Of a stretch of 39,137 nucleotides of DNA, positions 16,271-23,748 are shown piece after piece. Each line of letters begins with the position of its first letter. The stretch's first letter is position 1. The stretch lies in NCBI GenBank assembly GCA_947174635.1, contig CAMWJS010000017.1:1-39137 (forward strand), written 5' to 3'. This stretch comes from an uncultured Muribaculaceae bacterium. Lineage in GTDB: Bacteria; Bacteroidota; Bacteroidia; Bacteroidales; Muribaculaceae. The notes beneath the pieces were generated by a model. That model did no database searches. It saw only the letters and a program-made list of their open reading frames with translations, and was not told the DNA's origin. A program made the position numbers and the translations under genes.

Positions 16271-18448
16271 ATGAGATTAAAACATTTACTCATTACTCTC
16301 ATTGCAGCGGGCACATGCATCCCGGCCGCTGCCACACCGGTAAAAGTGACGATGAACGCGACATCGCCCACAATGACACTTGCCACGGCTGACGGCACGC
16401 CGGTAGAGACAGGCGAGCCCGTGAGCAAAGTCTACAATTTCGATATCCCCGAAGGTGACTATGTGCTCACCGCCTACGCCAAAAACGGCACTACTGTCAA
16501 CGGCTCCATAAAATTCAACCCGGCAGAGATTTCAGAACTCGCCGTGCTCACCAACACTCTGTATGTGTCGAACAAAGACGAGGACGGCACACAGTGGTCA
16601 ATCGAAGAGGGTGATTACACCATAGACTATAAAGTGTCGACCCGCGAGGGAAATCTTCTTGACGTGACGCTCGGCAAAAGCACCACAGCGAAGCGTTACA
16701 CACTGCTTGCGCTCAACGGCAACACCGTGTATATGGAGTTTATACCGGGCGCGGCGCGTGAGGCCGAAGGCTATGTCCCAGCTCTCCAGAATGCCACACT
16801 TACTTTCGGCCGCAATTTCAGCACCACCATCTACAAAGGTTATCACCAGACGGTGACAATTCCGTCGGATGCCGAACTGAGCATCGGATACAAGACCGTG
16901 CATTTCGCCGACTTCAACACCGTCGCACCCGAGTCGACCGAGGATAACGGCGATACGCGCTCGCTGACATATTATCTGTCGTCGGGGCAGATATATAATT
17001 TCCGCACGTGGCGACCCGGCGGTCTGACACTGGCCGGACAGGGTGTTCCCACCGAGTTCACCGATGCCGACTATGCGTCATACGACCCGGCGCAGGTCAA
17101 TCACGACCCGGCAAGCAACAAGGGATATGAGACCGGAGATATTTTCGTCAACATCAACGCTCAGGGACATCTGAAGCTCAATGTCGGCGACACGTTTGAC
17201 GCCCACGCCATGCGCACCTGGCAACTTACCGACAATTCGACCAACAATTATTTCATGGAACCGGACTTCCATTATACGGTTGTCGGACTCGACGGCAAGC
17301 CCTCATCCGGCGTGATTGAAATCGACAACGCCGACACCCGCGACTCACACTGGTCGACAATCAAAGCCGTGGGCAACGGCACCGCAATCGTGCTCGTGAC
17401 GTATGACGCCATCAGCGTTTCAACGATAAAGGACGGAGTGCGCAACGCTTATCTGGGCGGCGAATACTGGGGCGCCATCTGGCCTGAGAACACCGGTGTC
17501 TATGTGGTGACCGTGGGAGAGGAAGCCGACGGCATCGAGCCCAACATGCTGCTCAACGAAGAATATAACAAGGATACGCTCAAGCTGGCAGGCAACAATG
17601 TCGATGCCGAACATGATGTGTTCTATTATCTCGACACCGAGGAGGGCGCCTATTACACATTCACACCCGAAGGTGTGGAAGATGTCACCATCGCTTATCC
17701 CGCCATCGGCAGCCGCACAGTCAGCTACAGCGGCTTCGGCTCCGAGGGTGTAAAGGCAAACGCTGACGGCTCATATACCCTCCTTCTCCGTCACGGCCGT
17801 CAGATTGTCAGACTGACCGATGCCTCAGGCAAATCGGTCTATCAGGTGCTTACAGCCAAGGAGTGCCACCGCGAAATCACGAATGAGAGCCGTCCCGGCG
17901 CCACTGACTTCATTCCCGGCGACAAGGTCATAGTGCAGTATTCGGGACTCTTCCATCCGGCCAACAAGCTCGCCGGCATCTACAACATGTCGGCCTACGT
18001 CACCTATAACGGCAATCCCAACGGCACGTCACTGATACTCAGCGCCAACCAGTATACATTCGGTTCGGCGCCAAAAGCACAGGCCGTGACATTCAATATT
18101 CCTGAAGATTATGACGCGGAGGCAAATCCGGAGTTCATTCTTGACGAAGGCGTTATTCAGGTCAACGGTTACGGCGACCCGATCGGCAACCACCGCACCA
18201 TCGACCGCTTCAACGGCCGCTCGCCCAACTTCACTGCCATCGCCCACAAGACATATTTCGGCGCAATCCCTGAAGTACGCATTCCGGTGTCAATCAACAC
18301 GTCGGGCATCGACAGCGTGACCGATGGTGCCGCCGCAGAGGTTGTGGCTTACTACAACCTCCAGGGCATCGCTTCCGACAGCCCACGCAAAGGTCTGAAC
18401 ATCGTTGTCTACAGCGACGGCACAACCCGCAAAATCATGGTGAAATAA
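16271..18448 (+). CDS. Large secreted protein of the B12 operon, unknown function
   Basis: A 725-residue protein starting 16 nt after the propeller gene. Its opening MRLKHLLITL and the bases around its start closely copy those of the preceding gene. It has a signal peptide (to about residue 21, IPAAA/TPV), no lipobox and a chain of beta-rich, Ig-like or jelly-roll-like segments. The C terminus carries VAYYNLQGIASDSPRKGLN and a final TTRKIMVK, the same sorting-like ending as its neighbour. I do not recognise a family. Placement under the riboswitch makes a surface corrinoid-capture or accessory role likely. It could be comparable to the additional surface B12-binding proteins described in Bacteroides, but no sequence motif seen here proves that. 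Confidence 0.75.
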   Translation: MRLKHLLITLIAAGTCIPAAATPVKVTMNATSPTMTLATADGTPVETGEPVSKVYNFDIPEGDYVLTAYAKNGTTVNGSIKFNPAEISELAVLTNTLYVSNKDEDGTQWSIEEGDYTIDYKVSTREGNLLDVTLGKSTTAKRYTLLALNGNTVYMEFIPGAAREAEGYVPALQNATLTFGRNFSTTIYKGYHQTVTIPSDAELSIGYKTVHFADFNTVAPESTEDNGDTRSLTYYLSSGQIYNFRTWRPGGLTLAGQGVPTEFTDADYASYDPAQVNHDPASNKGYETGDIFVNINAQGHLKLNVGDTFDAHAMRTWQLTDNSTNNYFMEPDFHYTVVGLDGKPSSGVIEIDNADTRDSHWSTIKAVGNGTAIVLVTYDAISVSTIKDGVRNAYLGGEYWGAIWPENTGVYVVTVGEEADGIEPNMLLNEEYNKDTLKLAGNNVDAEHDVFYYLDTEEGAYYTFTPEGVEDVTIAYPAIGSRTVSYSGFGSEGVKANADGSYTLLLRHGRQIVRLTDASGKSVYQVLTAKECHREITNESRPGATDFIPGDKVIVQYSGLFHPANKLAGIYNMSAYVTYNGNPNGTSLILSANQYTFGSAPKAQAVTFNIPEDYDAEANPEFILDEGVIQVNGYGDPIGNHRTIDRFNGRSPNFTAIAHKTYFGAIPEVRIPVSINTSGIDSVTDGAAAEVVAYYNLQGIASDSPRKGLNIVVYSDGTTRKIMVK

Positions 18449-18550
18449 TACCGCATACCCTCTCCTCATCAGCTACGCGATATATCCCGTCCGGCTCAGG
18501 GACAAAACATCTGCCATAATGCCAATCTCTAAAGCCCCGGAAAATATTGC

Positions 18551-18715
18551 AAAAACGTAGCTGATTGTAGGGAAGCGATTCATTTCAGTTTACATAAGCT
18601 GAATTGAGTGTATCGGGAGGGGCGTCTCGTCCCCGTGGTAACATTCTGTAATGAAGAATAATACCACGGGCCGGGACGCCCCTCTTGACATCTCCTCCTC
18701 CCCATCCCAACCGTA
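18551..18715. repeat. Decayed intergenic repeat modules
   Basis: Part of a 995-bp gene-free stretch (18449-19443). ATTGCAAAAAC followed by GTAGGGAAGCGATTCATTTC is a degraded version of the left part of the GGTGTTGCA elements. It is followed by an inverted repeat, AGGGGCGTCTCGTCCCCGTGG (18617-18637) with CCACGGGCCGGGACGCCCCT (18664-18683), about 26 bp apart, whose GC-rich module also resembles the one at 12427. Bases 18449-18550 hold nothing recognised. Confidence 0.5.
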
Positions 18716-18765
18716 TCCAATCAGTGCCGCAAAAACAGATATTGACATCTCCGTGCAGTCCTGAG

Positions 18766-18914
18766 GATGTTGCAAAACTCAAGATATATCAACAAAATTG
18801 TAGGGACGCACGGCTCGTGTGTCCGCGTGTAATGCCTGATAATCAGATTATTGGCGGACGCACGAGCCGTGCGTCCCTACATTTTGGAGGCATTTCTCTG
18901 AGTTCTGCAACACC
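18766..18914. mobile_element. MITE-like element, GGTGTTGCA family
   Basis: A 149-bp element with ends GATGTTGCAAAACTC (18766-18780) and GAGTTCTGCAACACC (18900-18914), 13 of 15 positions complementary. The core is an inverted pair of a palindromic module, GGGACGCACGGCTCG and its counterpart CGAGCCGTGCGTCCC, the latter also present at the left edge of the window. Confidence 0.75.
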
Positions 18915-19006
18915 CGCACGTCTTAAGTAAACAGCATTGGGTCGCGATTCATCGCGTCCGCGCCCGAATGGTATAACACTTTAAATATCACAACCATAGC
19001 GCGGAG

Positions 19007-19229
19007 GGTGTTGCAGAACTAAACCTTCCGCGGTTAATAGTAGACCCTCGAGCCTCAGGCTCTCTGATCTCACACCCTTAAGTAAACAGCATCGGAGAGC
19101 CGGAGGCTCGGTGGTGTCACTATCCCCGTCCGGAGCGTCAGCGGAGGGCGGGGTAACGGTAGCCTCCAATATAAGGAGCCCGGGAGGGCGACTGTGTGAA
19201 ATAATGTATCAATAAATTTTGCAACATCC
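19007..19229. mobile_element. MITE-like element, GGTGTTGCA family
   Basis: A 223-bp element with ends GGTGTTGCAGAACT (19007-19020) and ATTTTGCAACATCC (19216-19229). The core reuses modules of the other copies: TTAATAGTAGACCC, GAGCCTCAGGCTCTCTGAT, CTTAAGTAAACAGCAT and GAGAGCCGGAGGCTC. It ends about 35 bp upstream of the -33 box of the protease gene and marks the left border of the AT-rich two-gene block. Confidence 0.7.
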
Positions 19230-19262
19230 TCTGTTTTTTATTTAAATTTTTTTAATAATTAT

Positions 19263-19294
19263 TTTGACTTAATAAAATATTGTAATTATATTTG
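19263..19294 (+). promoter_or_regulatory. Promoter of the protease-LRR operon
   Basis: TTTG at 19263-19266, a 20-nt spacer and TATATTTG at 19287-19294 fit the Bacteroidetes promoter pattern exactly. The predicted leader of about 140 nt before the ATG at 19444 is long and contains GGGCTACGCCCTGCAGCCC, a short hairpin near 19381-19399. Confidence 0.8.
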
Positions 19295-19443
19295 CCAATA
19301 AGGCTTTAATCTGTTTTTGTGCGCCGGCAACATAATACTGCGACGCCTTCATTAAAATTTCCTTATTCATCCATGAAACGGGCTACGCCCTGCAGCCCGA
19401 AATAACTCAGACATATCATTACCAATCAATAACCACCACTGCT

Positions 19444-22158
19444 ATGAAAGCGAAATTTTCCCATTTGTTCCTGATTTTAAGTATATTGCTGCCGGCAATG
19501 GTTTCGGCTCAGCGAATAAACGTTACACAGGCCGACGCGCTTGAAATTGCAAAGAGGCAATTTAAAGGACAAGACGTTGACTATCTTATCCGTGACAATG
19601 AGCATCCTACCGATTGGACAATCTTCGTTGATGCTGAACCAATGAAAGGTTGGGCTCACGATTGTTACATTCTCACAATCCCAAAACTCGCCACCGTACC
19701 TGTTAAAATTCTAATTCCTTCCCAAATTGAAAAACGAGACATGCCTCCGATGGAAGATGACTTTGTGCCGTTGGAAGTGAAAAACAGGTATGGCGACAAT
19801 ATTGGTTCAAATCACCATCATGCAAGAGTAAAGCGACCGGCCCAGATTGATAATCCCGTAGCAGGGAGGACGTATGCTGTCATTTTAAGCGGAGGAATAA
19901 ACAAGTATTCAAATCATTATCGATATTGGAACGATTGTTCGTTTATCTACCAGACTTTAGTAAATAAATATGGAGTCCCAAAGGGTAATATTTATCCTAT
20001 AATGTCGGATGGTGATGATCCGGAAGCAGACATGGAGGTTTGGAATTATGCAACATTTATTAGCCAGCCTCTTGACCTTGATTTTGACGGTGAAGATGAA
20101 ACAATACTTGCTGCAACAAAAGATAATGTAAGAATGACATTGGAAACATTGGCAGGCAGATTACAGAAGGATGACCATCTGCATTTTTTTGTAATAGATC
20201 ATGGATTGCGTTATGAGGGCGCTTCCGGAAGCTATGAGAATAATTCGCAGATATGCCTTTGGACAACAAAATCAATGACACAAGAAGAGCTTAAGAATAG
20301 GGATTTAAAAGATTACGAACTGGCAAGGATGCTTGACCCGATCTGTTCAAAAGGGGTTAATGTCAGTGTGGTGCTTGGACAGTGCTTCTCCGGGGGGTTT
20401 ATTGATGACCTTTCTAAAATAGGTTGTGTCGTAGCGACGGCATCAGCGCAAGATGAAGGATCTGATATGTGTTATGACATTGAGTATGATGAATTTGTAT
20501 ATCATTGGATTTGTGCTGTCAACGAGGCAAATCATAGAGGTGTAAAGATCAATTCCGATATAGATAATAACGGGCGTGTGACGATGGAAGAGGCTTTTCT
20601 GTATGCGAAAAACAATGACAGAAAAAAAGAGCATCCACAATATGTTTCAACTCCCGTCTCGATAGGTGAGGATTTGGCGTTTAATCATTTGCCTTCTGCT
20701 GTTGACCTCTATATAATGGATAATCCGGAAGATACCGGAAAAGAACCAAACTTGACGACTGATAAATTTTGGATAAGCCCGTCTGTTTGTGTGCGTAATA
20801 ATCCGGATAAAGTTTTCGTGCATCAGAATCCGGAATACTCTTCCGATCATAAAGAGTCATATATATACGTCCGTGTGCATAATCGCGGTAAAGAAAAATT
20901 TGACGGAACGGGTAAATGGGTAGCAGCATATTGGGCTGAAGCATCCACGGATATAACGACTAAAGCATGGAAAGGAATGGAAATACTTGCTACAGGTCAG
21001 CCGAAAGGGGGATATGTAGGCTCTTCACCGATTGGGGAAATTTTCCCGGGAGAATATGTCGATATAGAAATACCTTGGACGTTACCGGCAATATTGAAAG
21101 ACTTCCCGGAGGGAAATTTCCATTTCTGTCTGTTGGCTAAAATTATGGATATAAATAGTGATGATATGTATCAGGAAAACAAATCATACTTCGATTTAAA
21201 AGGAAGCAATGACCAGGCACAAAAAAATGTTATTATTGTCAGAAGTAAGGATTTGAGCAAGGAATACAATATACTTGTGCGTAATCTTGTTCCCGTTGAT
21301 GCCTCGTATTCGCTTGAACTTGTACCCCGTGCTGATTCGGATAATGAATTTTTCAATAGAGCGAAAGTGACCATGACAATGGGTAAAACTCTTTCGGATG
21401 CATGGGAAAAGGGGGGATCGGAATTTGAAAATATAGAAATTCCTGCAACTATCGACAACCAAAATGAATTAAAAACTGTAAATTTCGTTTCCCCCAAAGG
21501 AAAACTTCTTAAAATAGCATTGAACGCTAATGAAAGGGATGCTGTCAAATTGAAGTTTGATTTTACTAAAAATACCGGGACTAAGGCAACATATACATTG
21601 GATTTGATTCAAAAAAATTCGCAAGGCGAAATTGTGGGGGGAGAGACATTTATCGTAGATGCACTTGTCTTTTCAGGTGTACCGATTGATCCGATAATTG
21701 ATGTCGATCCAATTCCGGCTATTGATCCGCAATTCCGGCTTTCGGTCAGCAAACCCGAGTTTGCTTCATATCAATGGTTGAATGAGCAAGGAGAAGTAAT
21801 TGGAGAAAATGACAATGTAACAGTTACACCCAATCCTAAAAACAAAAGTTTCTCAGTCGTTGCTGTTACTGAGGATGGCGAAATGTTTACTGATAGAATA
21901 GATTTAAGTTATCCGTTTGGAATAAAATCTATAGCGGTAGCAGATAATAATATTATAGTTGAATTGAAATGCAATTCTCAAAATAACACCTCATTGGAGA
22001 TCGTATCGGTACTTGATGGAGAAATCAAGCAGTCGCATATGGTGCCTTCCGGTATAAATATCCTGACATTGGATGTCTCAAATCTTCATAAAGGATACTA
22101 TATAGTTGGTTATAGGATGAATGATGAGATTACAGACCGGCAAAGAATTAAGTTATAA
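19444..22158 (+). CDS. Secreted caspase/legumain-fold cysteine protease with type IX-like sorting domain
   Basis: A 904-residue exported protein: signal peptide (to about residue 22, MVSAQ), a propeptide-like region, then a clan CD peptidase domain (about 140-420). The catalytic dyad is visible: His253 in FVIDHG and Cys314 in VLGQCFSGGF, as in C13/caspase-type enzymes. Asp-rich loops DLDFDGEDE and DIDNNGRVTMEEA look like calcium sites. Beta-rich domains follow. The last about 80 residues (VSVLDGEIKQSHMVPSG ... LHKGYYIVGY) match the type A sorting domain of type IX cargo. The overall architecture recalls gingipain-like proteases; substrate unknown. Codon use is strikingly AT-rich against flanking genes, suggesting transfer. 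The LRR gene follows after 27 nt. Confidence 0.85.
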   Translation: MKAKFSHLFLILSILLPAMVSAQRINVTQADALEIAKRQFKGQDVDYLIRDNEHPTDWTIFVDAEPMKGWAHDCYILTIPKLATVPVKILIPSQIEKRDMPPMEDDFVPLEVKNRYGDNIGSNHHHARVKRPAQIDNPVAGRTYAVILSGGINKYSNHYRYWNDCSFIYQTLVNKYGVPKGNIYPIMSDGDDPEADMEVWNYATFISQPLDLDFDGEDETILAATKDNVRMTLETLAGRLQKDDHLHFFVIDHGLRYEGASGSYENNSQICLWTTKSMTQEELKNRDLKDYELARMLDPICSKGVNVSVVLGQCFSGGFIDDLSKIGCVVATASAQDEGSDMCYDIEYDEFVYHWICAVNEANHRGVKINSDIDNNGRVTMEEAFLYAKNNDRKKEHPQYVSTPVSIGEDLAFNHLPSAVDLYIMDNPEDTGKEPNLTTDKFWISPSVCVRNNPDKVFVHQNPEYSSDHKESYIYVRVHNRGKEKFDGTGKWVAAYWAEASTDITTKAWKGMEILATGQPKGGYVGSSPIGEIFPGEYVDIEIPWTLPAILKDFPEGNFHFCLLAKIMDINSDDMYQENKSYFDLKGSNDQAQKNVIIVRSKDLSKEYNILVRNLVPVDASYSLELVPRADSDNEFFNRAKVTMTMGKTLSDAWEKGGSEFENIEIPATIDNQNELKTVNFVSPKGKLLKIALNANERDAVKLKFDFTKNTGTKATYTLDLIQKNSQGEIVGGETFIVDALVFSGVPIDPIIDVDPIPAIDPQFRLSVSKPEFASYQWLNEQGEVIGENDNVTVTPNPKNKSFSVVAVTEDGEMFTDRIDLSYPFGIKSIAVADNNIIVELKCNSQNNTSLEIVSVLDGEIKQSHMVPSGINILTLDVSNLHKGYYIVGYRMNDEITDRQRIKL

Positions 22159-22185
22159 TGTATTAATATAAAATCAAATTAAGCT

Positions 22186-23436
22186 ATGAAAAGAATAATG
22201 ACGATATTGATGTCAGTATTGGGTTGTGTCGTAGCCGTGTCGGCATCGGGAACGAAGGAATGCAGTAGTGCTTCGGGCGATATCTCTCCACTTGAATTCT
22301 ATCTCGGCGATATTACTGCACTTGATCCGATTATTGAAGGTCGGAACGGCGAGCCTGGAAGTATGAAAAGTTGGTTAGCGGGTAAATACGATTTGTATTC
22401 TTTAAAAATCAGCGGTACGATTAATGCGGATGATTTTCAGGCAATGTGGAACATCTCTTTAAAAGGAAACCTCAGGGTGATAGATTTATCGGAAGCTGAA
22501 ATTGACGATGGAGTCATACCTGCGGGCGCGTTTTGGAACGAGTCGGAACAGAAAAACGCATCGTGTGACCATATAAATTATATAAGACTACGAAAAATCA
22601 TTTTACCTAAGAATACCAAAGTGATAGGGGAAAATGCGTTTGCCAATGCGGTATTCCTTGATGAAGTGGTTTTTCCCGAAGGTCTCGAAACCATAGGTGC
22701 CAACGCATTTTATAACTGTGCGCTCAGGGAGGTGGATTTGCCGGCAACATGTGTCAATTTTGACGGAGAGGGACAGTTCAGGCTAAATCTTGACCTTGAA
22801 AGAATATCATTGCCTGAAGGTGTCGAAAGCATACCGCCCGGGTTTGTGCGCGAATGCATCTATTTAAAGGATATAGTTATTCCGTCGACAGTGAAACATA
22901 TCGGCGGCTACGCTTTCTATCAATGCCGGTCGCTGAAAAGTCTGGCGCTTTCACCTGTCCTTGAAACTATAGGGGAGTATGCGCTATGGGGCATGGACGG
23001 CATAGAGAAGCTGATATTCCCCGCCTCACTGAAATCACTCGGAGTAAGATGCTGCGAGTATATGACTTGGGCACGAAGAATATATTGTGCGGCCGTAGAA
23101 CCCCCTTTGTGTCATAAAGTGGACATAAATTTTGCCGATTCAGACACACCGTTCGGGCATCGTGGAACTAATTTCCATCTCGCTACACCGGAAGGCGCTT
23201 GGGTTTATGTGCCGAAGGGTACGGCCGATAAATACCGCAACGCGTGGGGATGGCACTATTTTACGGTTTTCATTGAGACGGATGAGTTCCCCGATGCTTC
23301 GGTGGGTGATGTTATTGTTGACAGTAATGCCGATGACGGTCCGGTTTACGACCTGCAGGGACGCCCTGTACTGAATCCGCAGGAAGGGCATCTCTATATC
23401 CGAAAAGGCCAAAAAATAATCTACAAAATCAATTGA
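22186..23436 (+). CDS. BspA-like leucine-rich repeat secreted protein
   Basis: A 416-residue exported protein with a signal peptide (to about residue 21) and about six LRR_5-type repeats between residues about 120 and 300, for example VIGENAFANAVFLDEVVFPEG, ETIGANAFYNCALREVDLP, KHIGGYAFYQCRSLKSLAL and ETIGEYALWGMDGIEKLIFP. BspA-type repeats mediate adhesion or protein binding in oral and gut Bacteroidales. The C terminus has VYDLQGRPVLNPQEGHLYIRKG, the sorting-like ending shared with the B12-operon proteins. It lies 27 nt downstream of the protease gene and shares its AT-rich composition, so the two are probably co-transcribed and acquired together. A terminator follows at 23466-23492. Confidence 0.85.
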   Translation: MKRIMTILMSVLGCVVAVSASGTKECSSASGDISPLEFYLGDITALDPIIEGRNGEPGSMKSWLAGKYDLYSLKISGTINADDFQAMWNISLKGNLRVIDLSEAEIDDGVIPAGAFWNESEQKNASCDHINYIRLRKIILPKNTKVIGENAFANAVFLDEVVFPEGLETIGANAFYNCALREVDLPATCVNFDGEGQFRLNLDLERISLPEGVESIPPGFVRECIYLKDIVIPSTVKHIGGYAFYQCRSLKSLALSPVLETIGEYALWGMDGIEKLIFPASLKSLGVRCCEYMTWARRIYCAAVEPPLCHKVDINFADSDTPFGHRGTNFHLATPEGAWVYVPKGTADKYRNAWGWHYFTVFIETDEFPDASVGDVIVDSNADDGPVYDLQGRPVLNPQEGHLYIRKGQKIIYKIN

Positions 23437-23462
23437 CATCCTGAAAGCCTGCGAGACAACGT

Positions 23463-23504
23463 GTGCCGCAATGTGAAGATATGACATTGCGGTACGCTTT
23501 GCTT
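23463..23504 (+). terminator. Terminator after the LRR gene
   Basis: A perfect 9-bp stem, CCGCAATGT (23466-23474) with ACATTGCGG (23484-23492), extended by a wobble pair, is followed by GCTTTGCTTTAT. The T-tract is interrupted but position 30 bp after the stop codon supports the call. Confidence 0.6.
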
Positions 23505-23521
23505 TATGTCATTGGTTTTAG

Positions 23522-23581
23522 AGGGTGTCTCATAACAAAAGTTAAACACTGAGTGATGTATCTTTTGTTATGAGACACCCT
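23522..23581. repeat. Perfect 20-bp inverted repeat, IS-end-like
   Basis: Bases 23522-23541 and 23562-23581 are perfect complements around a 20-nt centre. The outer part reads GAGGGTGTCTCATAAC, which resembles insertion-sequence termini and shares its first eight bases with extended ends (GAGGGTGT) of the GGTGTTGCA elements. It may be a two-ended IS remnant or a second terminator; it lies at the right edge of the AT-rich block. No T-run follows the right arm, which favours the element reading. Confidence 0.6.
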
Positions 23582-23627
23582 ATTATTGTTGAATTTGGCA
23601 GGCAGGAAGAGATTAATATGTTTAACA

Positions 23628-23659
23628 TTTGGATAATTGCTGTTTATTGCCTACTTTCG
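23628..23659 (+). promoter_or_regulatory. Promoter of the GH31 gene
   Basis: TTTG at 23628-23631, exactly 20 nt, then TACTTTCG at 23652-23659, one mismatch from TAnnTTTG. The leader to the ATG at 23749 would be about 80 nt. Confidence 0.65.
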
Positions 23660-23748
23660 CGATATTGTTTAATATCCAAACCGTTTTAATTTAGCGCCTT
23701 GGCTGGGGTAAAAAATAAAATTCCGGCCGGGCATAGTAATAAAAATTT

